Source: JAEUKH01 sp964447205
GTDB lineage: Bacteria > Myxococcota_A > Polyangia > Polyangiales > Ga0077539
Reading direction: 5' to 3'
Assembly (NCBI GenBank): GCA_964447205.1
Contig: CAYUSB010000044.1
Coordinates: forward strand, 1-64,000
DNA: 64,000 nt
In this document: piece after piece, positions 1 to 8,138 of the stretch
How positions within the stretch are numbered: the stretch's first letter is position 1
Layout: each line of letters starts with the position of its first letter
Translations under genes and position numbers: made by a program
Notes under the pieces: model-generated
The model's input: the letters and a program-made list of their open reading frames with translations, nothing else
Database searches by the model: none
Told to the model about the DNA's origin: nothing

Positions 1-609
1 GACGTCGGAGCCTGGGAACCCGTCCTCGCCCGCGCCGTCTCCCTCCGCCCCGAGCAGCGCCAACCCGACGCCGGAACCCTCTTGCGCGAGCTCCAAGAGG
101 CCGTCTTCGCCTCAGCCACGACCCGCGTCGTGAGTGTTCCTGCAAGCGTCCGAGCGGGCCTCGCTGCACCTGCACCCGCCCCTGTCCCCGCCCCTGCACC
201 TGCCCCGCGTGGGTCTCCGACCCTGTACGCCCTCGCCGGGGCCGTGGTGGCCCTCCTCGTGGCCGCCGCCGCCCTCGCCGCCCTGGTCGCGAAGACCCCC
301 AATGCCCCCCCGCAGGCTCCTTCCCCCACTGCGACCCCAGCGCCCGTTGCGCCCGCGGCCCCACCCGCCGCGCCGCCCCTCCCGGTCCAGCAGGTCCTGC
401 CACCCCCGGCTCCCGAACCCGTCGCCCCATCGCCCGCGGCCCCCGTGCGCCGCCCCGCAACCCGCCGCACGACCGCCCCCCGGGTCCAAGACCCCGCCCC
501 CATCCCCGCGGCCACCCCGGCCCCTGCCCCTACCCCGCGACCCGCCGCGACCACGCCCACCGGAGCCGCTCCAGGGCCACGGATTCAGCCCTTGCGAGAC
601 TACCCATGA
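1..609 (+). CDS. Ser/Thr protein kinase, C-terminal part (5' end outside window)
   Basis: The reading frame is already open at base 1, so the gene is truncated by the window edge. The first ~30 residues (LARAVSLRPEQRQPDAGTLL and on) match the end of a Hanks-type kinase domain, where helix I carries the R-P-x-x-R-x-x-x-A pattern. A Pro/Ala-rich linker follows, then a single hydrophobic segment (about 22 residues, rich in A, V and L, near bases 220-295) and a long Pro/Ala/Thr-rich tail. This is the usual plan of a myxobacterial membrane kinase with an extracytoplasmic tail. The catalytic loop lies outside the window and cannot be checked. The stop overlaps the next start by 4 bp (ATGA), suggesting translational coupling with the TPR/PEGA gene. 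A similar complete kinase lies at 48741-50150. Confidence 0.75.
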   Translation, partial: DVGAWEPVLARAVSLRPEQRQPDAGTLLRELQEAVFASATTRVVSVPASVRAGLAAPAPAPVPAPAPAPRGSPTLYALAGAVVALLVAAAALAALVAKTPNAPPQAPSPTATPAPVAPAAPPAAPPLPVQQVLPPPAPEPVAPSPAAPVRRPATRRTTAPRVQDPAPIPAATPAPAPTPRPAATTPTGAAPGPRIQPLRDYP

Positions 610-1523
610 CCCGTCGCCTGCGCGCCCACGTCCTTGTGGTAGCGATCGTGCTCTCGGCCTCGGGACAAGTCTGGGCCCAGGGACAGGGCGATGACGCGCG
701 GAGGGCCTTCCAACAAGGGGTTCAGCTCCTGGAGGACGCCCGGTACGCCGAGGCCGTCTCGTCGCTGGAGCGCTCGTTGGCCATCCGGGAGGTTCCGCCC
801 GTGCTCTACAACCTGGCCCTGGCGTACCGGGGAACGGGGGCCTACCTGCGGGCCATCGCCACCTTCGAGCGCTTCCTCGCGGTGGCCGCGCCGAACGAGC
901 CCCTGCGGGCCGACGCCTCGACCATCATCACTGCGCTGCGGGCGGCCATCGCACGGCTCCAGCTTCGTGTGCGGGGGACAGCCTCCGAGGTCCGCCTCGA
1001 CGACCGGGTGATCGCCCAGGGCGACGTCGAGACCACCGTCGAACTCGACCCCGGACGGCACGTGGTCGAAGCCCGACGAGAGGGATTTCGCCCGGTGGTT
1101 CAGGCTGTCACCCTCGCCCCGGGGGGCTCCGAGACGCTCCAGCTCAACGCGGCCGAGGCTCCGTTGCCGGCCAACCTCCAGATCGTGGTCAACGTGGAGA
1201 CGGCCACCATCGAGCTCGACGGCCGGGTTCGGGGACACGGACGCTTCGAGGGCGAGGTGTCTCCCGGGCCCCACCCCCTGGTGGTCAGCGCCTCGGGACA
1301 CAACACCGACCGACGCGAGCTCGACGTGGCCCCGGGGGCCAACGAGCGGGTCATGGTCACTCTCGCTCCGCGGTCGAGCGTGTTGACCCGGTGGTGGTTC
1401 TGGACCGGGGCCGCGGTGCTGGTAACGGGCCTCACCGTGGGGGGTGTGCTGCTCTTCTCCGGGACCGAAGCCCCCGTGCAGGGGACATGGGGGACCGCCT
1501 ACGGGGCCGTGACCTCGTGGTGA
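606..1523 (+). CDS. TPR/PEGA-domain periplasmic protein with C-terminal membrane anchor
   Basis: 305 residues with a cleavable-looking signal peptide (hydrophobic core ending VWA-Q). Residues ~28-100 form TPR-like helices (ARRAFQQGVQLLEDARYAEA, then VLYNLALAY). Two PEGA-like beta modules follow (EVRLDDRVIA..PGRHVVEARREGF and TIELDGRVRGH..PGPHPLVVSASGH). A hydrophobic segment at ~260-282 is followed by a short tail. Such proteins usually sit in the periplasm beside kinases of this type; a direct role as partner or output is inference. The start overlaps the kinase stop (ATGA). The end of the gene lies inside a 33-bp sequence that is repeated at 2838-2870, where the next gene of the chain begins. 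The 1.34 kb in between looks like a later insertion. Confidence 0.75.
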   Translation: MTRRLRAHVLVVAIVLSASGQVWAQGQGDDARRAFQQGVQLLEDARYAEAVSSLERSLAIREVPPVLYNLALAYRGTGAYLRAIATFERFLAVAAPNEPLRADASTIITALRAAIARLQLRVRGTASEVRLDDRVIAQGDVETTVELDPGRHVVEARREGFRPVVQAVTLAPGGSETLQLNAAEAPLPANLQIVVNVETATIELDGRVRGHGRFEGEVSPGPHPLVVSASGHNTDRRELDVAPGANERVMVTLAPRSSVLTRWWFWTGAAVLVTGLTVGGVLLFSGTEAPVQGTWGTAYGAVTSW

Positions 1524-1527
1524 GACG
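1495..1527 (+). repeat. 33-bp direct repeat, left copy
   Basis: Bases 1495-1527 are identical to 2838-2870 (offset 1343 bp). This copy contains the last codons and stop of the TPR/PEGA gene. Identity breaks immediately on both sides (A versus G before, C versus T after), with only patchy similarity for about 10 bp beyond. It marks the left edge of the segment carrying the Rpn-like gene. Confidence 0.9.
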
Positions 1528-1638
1528 CGGGACCTCAATGGGCACTGGGCCAAAGGGGTGCGCAGGCCGTGAGGGCCGAAGCGCCGACGTGCTCGGGTGG
1601 GCGCGGTGCGCAGTGCAGAGTCGGCGGGGTTTGTGGGG

Positions 1639-2604
1639 TCAGCGCGCGAGGCGGGCGCGGATCCGCGCCTGGGCGTCCTCGGGCAGCGTGGCGAGGTAGC
1701 TGTCAGGCAACGCCCGCAGCGCATCGTCGGGCAACGCAAGCAACACCTCCTCGGGCCCGAGCCCAGCCAGTCGTTCCTCGGGGCCGAGCCCAGCCAGTCG
1801 TTCCTCGGGGCCGAGCCCAGCCAGTCGTTCCTCGGGGCCGAGCCCGGCGAGCCTGACCTCTGGGGGGAGTGCCGCGAGGAGGTTGCGGAGTGCCTGGTCG
1901 GCGGCTTCCTTGACGAGTGCGGCGTCCTTCATGATGGCCTTCCAGCGTGGGTCTTGGGTGAGTTGGGTGACTCCCTGCAGGAGACGATAGTACAGGTCGC
2001 GCTCGGTGTCATCGAGGGCCACGGGGATGGCGGGCTGTCGCAGACACTGGGGTGCGACGGCGTACAGCAGGTGCTCGCCGGGGTTGGGCCACGCCACGCT
2101 GGTCTCCACCACACGCAGCGCGAAGCCCTGCACGCGCCCATGATGGACGCCCGGTACGGCCGACTCGGAGACCGCCCCATCGAGCGCATCGAGCTGCGCG
2201 CGAAACCGTGGCGTGAGGGTCGGGGCCACCACACGGAGCGACAGCTCCGCGGGCGACTGCAGCCCTTTGAGCGCCATGTACTGGTAGGCGTAGGAGAGCA
2301 GTTGCAGGGCGTCGGCGCGTTCGAGCTCGTCGGTGGCGCCCTTGAAGTGCACGAGGTTGTGGGCGAGCAGGTCGTCGAGCACGCTGCGGAGGTATTCGGG
2401 GTGCCAGGTGCTGGCCGCAACACGTCGTACGATCACCGCGTCGATGCGGCGGGGCTCGCGGGTCAGCGCATACTCCGCCACGACCTGCCACTCTTGCCGC
2501 GGTGGCAGCATCTCCAGCAGCAGGATGAGCAGCGGGTGCCACGCCGTACGGAGGTGCGGCGCGTCGGCCAGCGGGTCGGCCAGGGGCGGCAGCGGCGTGT
2601 CCAT
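1639..2604 (-). CDS. Rpn/PD-(D/E)XK-like protein with variant active site and C-terminal 9-residue repeats
   Basis: 321 residues on the strand opposite to its neighbours. The N-terminal ~110 residues have the layout of a PD-(D/E)XK nuclease-like fold of the Rpn/transposase_31 kind: HPLLILLLEMLPP, then an acidic strand containing RRIDAVIVRR (D55), then a strand ending HFKGATDELE (H86, K88). Catalytic members normally have an acidic residue at the H86 position, so this copy may be inactive or use a variant site. The C-terminal third carries about four near-identical LAGLGPEER repeats, seen also in Rpn-like proteins of other bacteria as I recall. No cognate neighbour or toxin-antitoxin partner is visible. 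The segment is flanked by a 33-bp direct repeat and splits a + strand gene chain. The family call is from motifs only. Confidence 0.6.
   Translation of the reverse strand: MDTPLPPLADPLADAPHLRTAWHPLLILLLEMLPPRQEWQVVAEYALTREPRRIDAVIVRRVAASTWHPEYLRSVLDDLLAHNLVHFKGATDELERADALQLLSYAYQYMALKGLQSPAELSLRVVAPTLTPRFRAQLDALDGAVSESAVPGVHHGRVQGFALRVVETSVAWPNPGEHLLYAVAPQCLRQPAIPVALDDTERDLYYRLLQGVTQLTQDPRWKAIMKDAALVKEAADQALRNLLAALPPEVRLAGLGPEERLAGLGPEERLAGLGPEERLAGLGPEEVLLALPDDALRALPDSYLATLPEDAQARIRARLAR
1751..1850. repeat. 27-bp tandem repeat, about 3.7 copies, in frame
   Basis: Successive 27-bp units differ by only one or two bases across the array. They encode the LAGLGPEER repeats of the Rpn-like protein. 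The near identity at DNA level implies recent expansion or homogenisation rather than old, selected protein repeats. There are no spacers, so this is not a CRISPR array. Confidence 0.9.
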
Positions 2605-2837
2605 CGCAGGGGGTCTATGCGCATCGGCGCCAGACCCGCAACCTCTCCTGCGCCCCTTTGGGCCGGAGGAAGGCTACGCGGTGGTTGGCCTCGAGGGGGG
2701 CGCTGGATGATGACCCTCCCTTGGAACTGCACCCAGCGGCTTCCCGCTTGACCCGACGGGGCACCGCGGGCTCCCCTCTTCCGTGATGCAGCCCCTCCTC
2801 TCTCCCCCACAGCGCTGTGCCCTGCGAGCGCGGGCGG

Positions 2838-2870
2838 CCGCCTACGGGGCCGTGACCTCGTGGTGAGACG
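2838..2870 (+). repeat. 33-bp direct repeat, right copy
   Basis: Identical to 1495-1527. In this copy the sequence supplies the GTG start (2860) of the next + strand gene. In the left copy the same bases hold the stop of the TPR/PEGA gene. If one copy is removed with the intervening DNA, the TPR/PEGA stop and the next gene's GTG overlap by 7 bp, the tight spacing seen elsewhere in this operon. Confidence 0.9.
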
Positions 2871-3324
2871 TGGGGCCCTCTTCGCGGCCCTGGCCCTGGG
2901 CTGCGTCACGCCCCTCACCGAGGTGATGGTCGTGCTCGACACCGACCTCACCCCAGGGGTCGACATCGACACCGTCCGGGTGGTTGTGACCCGCCTCGGA
3001 CGCGACACCCCGCCCTCCCACGACGTCCTCTACGACCTCCGCTCCCGCCGCTTCCCCTTCCCCGGAACCCTCGGGGTCGTAGCCCGCGACCCCGAAGACC
3101 CCACCCCCCTCCAGGTCGTGGTCACCGCGGCGCGTTCAGGCCGCGACGTGCTCACCGTACGGGCGACCGCCGTGCCCCCGCCCTACACCCTGTCGCGCCT
3201 CGACGTGCTCCTGGCCCGACGATGCCTCGACCCGGCCAACGCCCTCTGCCCCAACGAGACCACCTGCTCCGTGACGGGCTGCGTCCCCGTCGCCCGCGAT
3301 CCGCTCCCGGCGTACACTCCGTGA
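2860..3324 (+). CDS. Small secreted protein, paralogue of the next gene's N-terminal domain
   Basis: 154 residues with a short hydrophobic N-terminus ending near ALGC-V, a possible lipobox (weak, A-L-G-C). The body has a beta-rich domain followed by a C-terminal Cys motif (RRCLDPANALCPNETTCSVTGC). The same blocks occur in the next protein (PGTLGVVPGDPDD, ARCRDPANRAGCGPDETC), so the two are paralogues and this one lacks the long Cys-rich tail. I do not recognise the family. The GTG start is chosen because it sits within the repeated 33 bp and gives an immediate signal sequence. The gene ends 8 bp before the next ATG and overlaps an alternative GTG start by 4 bp (GTGA). Confidence 0.65.
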   Translation: MVRRGALFAALALGCVTPLTEVMVVLDTDLTPGVDIDTVRVVVTRLGRDTPPSHDVLYDLRSRRFPFPGTLGVVARDPEDPTPLQVVVTAARSGRDVLTVRATAVPPPYTLSRLDVLLARRCLDPANALCPNETTCSVTGCVPVARDPLPAYTP

Positions 3325-3332
3325 CCGCCGCC

Positions 3333-5003
3333 ATGCGCGCCCTCACCCTCCTCCTCTTGGGATGCGCCCTCGGAACCGTCCTCGGCTGCGACCGCCCCGC
3401 CACGCAGATCGTCCTGCGGGTCGACAGCGACATGCGCGTAGGCGACGAGCTCCGGGCCGTGCAGGTCACCATGCGCAGGACGGGGGCCGACGGCGACGTG
3501 TTCGATCAGACCTTTGACCTCACCTCGGGGCAGCACCTCCTCCCGGGCACGCTGGGGGTCGTCCCGGGAGATCCGGACGATACGCGGAGATTGGAGGTCA
3601 ACGTCCGGGCCCTGGTGGCGGTGGGGGACGACTTCAGCACCCGGGCCGTGGTGAGCTTTCAGCCCGAGCAGACCCTGATGCTCGACCTCTACCTCGCCGC
3701 CCGCTGCCGCGACCCGGCCAACCGCGCCGGCTGCGGCCCCGACGAGACCTGCGGCCCCAACGGCTGCGAACCCGTCTCCCGCACGATGTTGCCCGGGTTC
3801 GATCCCGACGCCGCGCGGATGGAGGTTCCGCCGGTGGAGGAGGACGTGACGGTGCCCGAGGAGGACGCCACCGTACCCGAGGAGGACGTGACGGTGCCCG
3901 AGGAGGACGCCACCGTGCCCGAAGAGGACGTCCCGATCGAAGAGGACCTCGGGCCCGACGACGTGATGGACGTGGTGATCCCCTGCGGGAGCCCCGGGCA
4001 GATGTGCTGCGCCTCGGGGGCCGCGTGCGGGTCCGGGGCACTGTGTCAGATGGGGGCGTGTGTGTCGTGCGGAGGCAGGGCCGAGCCGTGCTGCGCGGGC
4101 GACCGCTGCAACGGCCCCGACGTGTGCTCTGCGGGGCGATGCGTGGCCTGCGCGGGTGTGGGTCAGCCCTGCTGCCCGGGGGGAGCCTGCCTCGCCGGAG
4201 GGGCCTGCGTGAGCGGGCAATGCGTAGCCTGCGGAGCCCTCGCACAACCCTGCTGCGGCGGAACCACCTGCGGGGCCGGGCTCCTCTGCAGCGCGGGGCA
4301 GTGCGTGGGCTGCGGAGGGAGCGGGCAACCCTGCTGCGCGGGCAACGTCTGCGCCGCGGCTACGGTGTGTGCGAGCGGGCGATGCGCGCCCTGCGGGGCG
4401 AGCGGGCAGGTGTGCTGCGCGGGGAGCGCATGTGTAGCCGGGACGGTGTGCTCGGGGGGCAACTGCGCCGCGTGCGGGGCGAGCGGGCAGGTGTGCTGCG
4501 CGGGGAGTTCGTGCCGGGCGGGGACGGTGTGCTCGGGGGGGCGCTGCGCCGCGTGCGGGGGCAACGGGCAGCCGTGTTGTACGGGCGGGCAGTGCGCCGC
4601 GAGCGCCAACGCATGTGTGGCGGTGGCCTGTACGTCGGGGCGGTGTCGGCACACGACCCGAGACAACGGGGCGAGCGCCGGGCCGCGGGCCGAGCAGCGC
4701 TGCTGCAACGGGGCGGCGGTCGACATCTCGACCAACGCCAACCACTGCGGCGGCTGCGGGATGCGCTGCGGGAGCGGAACCTGCGAGCCCCTGGAGGCCA
4801 TCCCTTGCGGCGGGTCGGCCAACACAAGCGGGCGCTGCCGTTGCAGCTCGACCTCGCAGTGCCCATCGGGCCGGAGCAGCCAGCAGATCTGCCGCAACCA
4901 GTCGCCAGGCTCGGGCCGCTGCGCCCCTGAGAACCTCGCCGACTGCGCCCCTGGCACGAGCTTTTTCAACGTCGACTTCTGCCCGAACTACTGCCGATAC
5001 TGA
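3333..5003 (+). CDS. Cysteine-rich repeat lipoprotein
   Basis: About 556 residues from ATG 3333; an in-frame GTG at 3321 overlaps the previous stop and is an alternative start. The signal peptide MRALTLLLLGCALGTVLGC ends in a lipobox (V-L-G-C). A ~120-residue domain shared with the preceding gene is followed by an acidic repeat (EEDVTVPEEDATVP) and then about ten cysteine modules of the form ACGxxGQPCCxGxxCxxGxxCxxGxC, each probably held by disulfides. The C-terminus has more cysteines and ends CPNYCRY. The protein is predicted to be anchored in the membrane and exposed outside the cytoplasm; its role is unknown. It is the last gene of the kinase-TPR/PEGA chain. A much shorter Cys lipoprotein has the equivalent place beside the kinase at 48.2 kb. 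Confidence 0.75.
   Translation: MRALTLLLLGCALGTVLGCDRPATQIVLRVDSDMRVGDELRAVQVTMRRTGADGDVFDQTFDLTSGQHLLPGTLGVVPGDPDDTRRLEVNVRALVAVGDDFSTRAVVSFQPEQTLMLDLYLAARCRDPANRAGCGPDETCGPNGCEPVSRTMLPGFDPDAARMEVPPVEEDVTVPEEDATVPEEDVTVPEEDATVPEEDVPIEEDLGPDDVMDVVIPCGSPGQMCCASGAACGSGALCQMGACVSCGGRAEPCCAGDRCNGPDVCSAGRCVACAGVGQPCCPGGACLAGGACVSGQCVACGALAQPCCGGTTCGAGLLCSAGQCVGCGGSGQPCCAGNVCAAATVCASGRCAPCGASGQVCCAGSACVAGTVCSGGNCAACGASGQVCCAGSSCRAGTVCSGGRCAACGGNGQPCCTGGQCAASANACVAVACTSGRCRHTTRDNGASAGPRAEQRCCNGAAVDISTNANHCGGCGMRCGSGTCEPLEAIPCGGSANTSGRCRCSSTSQCPSGRSSQQICRNQSPGSGRCAPENLADCAPGTSFFNVDFCPNYCRY
3837..3920 (+). repeat. 21/42-bp in-frame repeat encoding an acidic linker
   Basis: Four 21-bp units alternate between two versions, giving two near-perfect 42-bp copies. 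They encode EEDVTVP and EEDATVP within the Cys-rich lipoprotein. The segment probably acts as an extended, negatively charged spacer between the N-terminal domain and the cysteine modules. Confidence 0.85.
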
Positions 5004-5033
5004 CCCCGCGGCCTCGCCCGGCGTGTGCAGGGC

Positions 5034-6611
5034 CTACCAGCGCAGCCAGTCGCCCCGCGCAAACACCTCCGCCACCGGAACCACCCGCACATCCTCGCGC
5101 CGCACCCGCAGGGGAAAGGCCGCGATCTCCTGGTCTTCGGCGAGCACCTCGGCGGGCTTGGGCGAGTCGTACGTGATCGGCGACGGGGCGTCGGCCACGA
5201 GGGCCTCCGCGAGGGCCTGCGCATTGGGCGTGACGATCACCACCCACTGATCGCGGACCCCGAGGTGCTCGGCCGCGAGGCGTTGTGTGAGGGGCGTATC
5301 GACCGACGCCCAGGCCGCCCGTTGGCGATCGGCCCAGGTGCCCGAGGCCCCGGCCCACAGGTCGTCGAGGGAGTACCCGAGGCGGGTCGAGGCGGTCTGG
5401 GTGTAGAGCCCCACGTACCCGCCCAGAAACCCGCGGACCCGGGTCACGTCGTCGGGCGGGACCCCCGCGGTGGCCACGCGGTCGAGGGCCCGTACCGCTG
5501 CCCGCAGCGCGAAGTGCGCCGCCCGGTTGGGCACGGGCCGCAGCCACACCGAGGCGTACTGCTGGCGGCGTTGGAGGTTGGGCCGCGGGAAGCGCCCCGA
5601 AGACTCCTGGACGTAGTGCTCGGCGTAGGCGTAGTCGCCGTAGTTGAGCCCCCGGGCCTCGCGGATGGTCTGGTAGAGGACCCCGACGCTCTGGCGGTGG
5701 AGCCCGAGGTAGCTGGTCACGAGCTGGAGGGCCGCGTGGTCGGGGTCGTTGCGCGTGATGGACAGAGGCCGCCCGAACGACACGGCCGTGGCGCTGGCCG
5801 CGGGCTTGTCGATGAGCAGCACCCGCATCCCCTCGGGGCGCACGGGAGAAGGCAGCGGGGCCCGGGTGTCGTCCCCAGGCGGAAGGGCCGCGAGGTCGGC
5901 GCGCAGGGACTCTTCGAGGGCGGGAGGAAAGGCCCCGGCGATGCCCCCGAGGACCCGGGCCCGCGAGAACACCCGGGCCCGATGCGCCCGCACGGCTTCG
6001 ATGGTGAGCCCGTCGAGCCCGGCCTCGGTGCCGAGGGCGGGGTGTGCGTAGGGGTGACCGCGGTAGAGGAGGGCCTGGAGGGCCTCTTTGCCGAGCTCCT
6101 CGTCGTTCGATCCGCGCAGGCCCATGGTGAGCGAGGAGCGGGTCTGAGTGCGGAGGCGGGTGAAGTCGTCGGCCCCGAGGCGCGGGCGCAGGAGGACATC
6201 GCGCAGGAGGGCATAGAAGGCCGCCGCGTGGTCGCGGTGAACCTGCCCCGTAAACGTGGTCATGTCGCGGTCGACGTAGAAGTCCACACGGGCCGCGAGG
6301 GGGAAGAGGCTGCGGGCGAAGGCGGCGGTGTCGAGGGGCTCGGTTCCGCCTTCGGCCATGAGGCGGGCGGTGAGGCGGGTGAGGCCCTCCTGGCCGGGCG
6401 GATCGTCGGCGCTCCCAGACTCGAAGACCACCCGCACCGTCACGAGCGGATCGTCGGGGTTGGCCAGGGCCACCACCCGCACTGGCCGCGGGGCGGGAGC
6501 GGGCGTCGGGGCCGCGACGGGAGCGGGTTCGGTCACGGCCGGGGCGGGCCGCTGAGGGCCCGTGCAGGCCAGGAGCAACCCGAGGACGGGTACGAGATGC
6601 CGCGGGCTCAT
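5034..6611 (-). CDS. M16-family peptidase homologue lacking the zinc-binding motif (non-catalytic partner)
   Basis: 525 residues from ATG 6611. The N-terminus (MSPRHLVPVLGLLLACTGPQ) is a lipoprotein-type signal with L-L-A-C, followed by a Pro/Ala tether. The fold markers of the M16/pitrilysin family are present: an N-terminal domain with LTRLTARLMAEGG where the catalytic protein has the HxxEH helix, and a C-terminal domain with the conserved IREARGLNYGDYAY segment. The His, Glu and His of the active site are all missing, so it should be the inactive half of an M16B-type heterodimer. The start overlaps the stop of the active partner by 4 bp (ATGA). Both would act in the periplasm on peptides; the substrate is unknown. 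Confidence 0.85.
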   Translation of the reverse strand: MSPRHLVPVLGLLLACTGPQRPAPAVTEPAPVAAPTPAPAPRPVRVVALANPDDPLVTVRVVFESGSADDPPGQEGLTRLTARLMAEGGTEPLDTAAFARSLFPLAARVDFYVDRDMTTFTGQVHRDHAAAFYALLRDVLLRPRLGADDFTRLRTQTRSSLTMGLRGSNDEELGKEALQALLYRGHPYAHPALGTEAGLDGLTIEAVRAHRARVFSRARVLGGIAGAFPPALEESLRADLAALPPGDDTRAPLPSPVRPEGMRVLLIDKPAASATAVSFGRPLSITRNDPDHAALQLVTSYLGLHRQSVGVLYQTIREARGLNYGDYAYAEHYVQESSGRFPRPNLQRRQQYASVWLRPVPNRAAHFALRAAVRALDRVATAGVPPDDVTRVRGFLGGYVGLYTQTASTRLGYSLDDLWAGASGTWADRQRAAWASVDTPLTQRLAAEHLGVRDQWVVIVTPNAQALAEALVADAPSPITYDSPKPAEVLAEDQEIAAFPLRVRREDVRVVPVAEVFARGDWLRW

Positions 6612-8083
6612 CGGGCCCTCCTCGGGGTCACCGGGCGCGACGGCGCGGGGACCGCGGGGCGGGGCGGAGCGGGCGGTGTGGGCGGGGCTCCTCCAGGGCT
6701 GACCCGAACGGCCCCTGCGGGAATCCGGGCCGCGTCGGAGGCGGGGGTGAGGGTCACGAGGTTGCGGCGGGCGGGCACGAGCCAGGTCCGGGCCACCCGG
6801 GTTACGTCGTCGGCGGTGACGGCGGCGAGGCTGTCGTTGTAGCGGGCGTAGGCGTCGGGTTCGCCCGTGAGGGCCATGAAGCGGGCCAGCATGTCGGCGG
6901 CCGAGGCGGGGGTCTGGGCGTTCATGGGCATGGCGTATCGGAGGTGGGAGAGGACGGCGGCGAGGCGTCCGGGGTCGACCTGCCCCTGGGCGAGGGCCGC
7001 GAGCTCGGCCTCGACGGCCTCCTGGATGGCCTCGTAGCGGGCCTCGGGGCGCAGCGTGGCCTCGACGATGAAGAGGCCCGGATCGCGCCGTCGATGGTCG
7101 GCCCAGGTCTCCAGGGCCAGGAGCTGCGGGGTCGACACCACGAGGCGCTGATAGAGCGGGCTCGACTCGGCGAAGACCATGGCGTGCACGACGTCGAGGG
7201 CCGCGCTGTCGCGGGTGCTGAGGTCGAAGGCGGGGGTGCGATACGCGAGGAGCATCCGCGGGGCGGAGGCTCCTGCCCAGACGAGGTCGCGGCGGCGGGG
7301 TGCGGTCTGGGCGGGTTCGACGGGGATGGTGGGGCGGTCGCGGCGGCCCTGCCAGTCGCCGTAGTGCTGCTGCACGAGGCTGAGAACCTGCGCCCGTTGC
7401 ACGTCCCCCGCGGCGATCACGGTGCAGTTGTCGGGCGTGTAGAAGCGCCGGAAGAACCGCTGGGCGTACGCGTACCGGGTGGGCATCGCCTGGATGTCCC
7501 GGAGGTAGCCCATGGTGGTGTGTCCGTAGGTGTGCCGGGCGAAGGCGATCTCGCTGAGGGCCTCCCACATGGCCATGAGGGGGGCGCTGGCGTTCTTGTT
7601 GTATTCACCGAGGACGGCCCGGGCTTCGGTCTGGAAGTCGGGCTCGGCGTACGACAGGTTGCGGAAGCGGTCGGCCTCGACGGGCACGAGGTCGGCCAGC
7701 CCCGCGGTCGGCACGGTGACCGTGTAGAGGGTGAAGTCCTGGGTGGTGTAGGCGTTGTTGTCGGCCCCGAGGCGCTGCATCTCGTGCTCGTACTGGCGGG
7801 CCGAGCGGGTGCGGGTCCCACGAAACATCATGTGCTCGAAGAAGTGCGCGAACCCCGAGTGACCGGCCTCGACCTCGTCGCGCGACCCGGTCCGCACGAG
7901 GGTGTAGTAGGCCACGATCCCGGGGGCGTCGAAGGGCAGGGTCACGACCCGCAGCCCATTGGGCAGGGTGTCGAGGGTGGGCGGGTGCGGCAGGACCTGG
8001 GCCTCGGCGTGCGGGGACGAGAACGTGAGGGCGAAGGCGACCCCGAGGCCGAGGGCGAAGGAGCGACGAGGGAGCGCGCGCAT
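6608..8083 (-). CDS. M16-family zinc metallopeptidase (active subunit)
   Basis: 491 residues from ATG 8083, with a Sec signal peptide ending AEAQ. The inverted zinc motif is H80-F-F-E83-H84 in GFAHFFEHMMFRGT, and the distal glutamate is E160 in LGEYNKN, the usual 76-77 residues later. The C-terminal M16 domain is present, followed by a Pro-rich tail. Predicted periplasmic or membrane-associated metallopeptidase that pairs with the downstream inactive homologue through a 4-bp overlapping junction. Family members degrade peptides in a closed chamber formed by both subunits. The length fits a single M16B subunit. Nothing in the sequence shows how it is regulated. Confidence 0.9.
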   Translation of the reverse strand: MRALPRRSFALGLGVAFALTFSSPHAEAQVLPHPPTLDTLPNGLRVVTLPFDAPGIVAYYTLVRTGSRDEVEAGHSGFAHFFEHMMFRGTRTRSARQYEHEMQRLGADNNAYTTQDFTLYTVTVPTAGLADLVPVEADRFRNLSYAEPDFQTEARAVLGEYNKNASAPLMAMWEALSEIAFARHTYGHTTMGYLRDIQAMPTRYAYAQRFFRRFYTPDNCTVIAAGDVQRAQVLSLVQQHYGDWQGRRDRPTIPVEPAQTAPRRRDLVWAGASAPRMLLAYRTPAFDLSTRDSAALDVVHAMVFAESSPLYQRLVVSTPQLLALETWADHRRRDPGLFIVEATLRPEARYEAIQEAVEAELAALAQGQVDPGRLAAVLSHLRYAMPMNAQTPASAADMLARFMALTGEPDAYARYNDSLAAVTADDVTRVARTWLVPARRNLVTLTPASDAARIPAGAVRVSPGGAPPTPPAPPRPAVPAPSRPVTPRRAR

Positions 8084-8138
8084 GGGGGTCGTATGCCCCA
8101 GGAGCCCGCGCGGAGACAAGCCCTTGGCTTGGCCCGAC

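Noticed and set aside
1751..1850. CRISPR-like array
   Set aside because: The 27-bp units abut with no spacers and are in frame in a protein gene.
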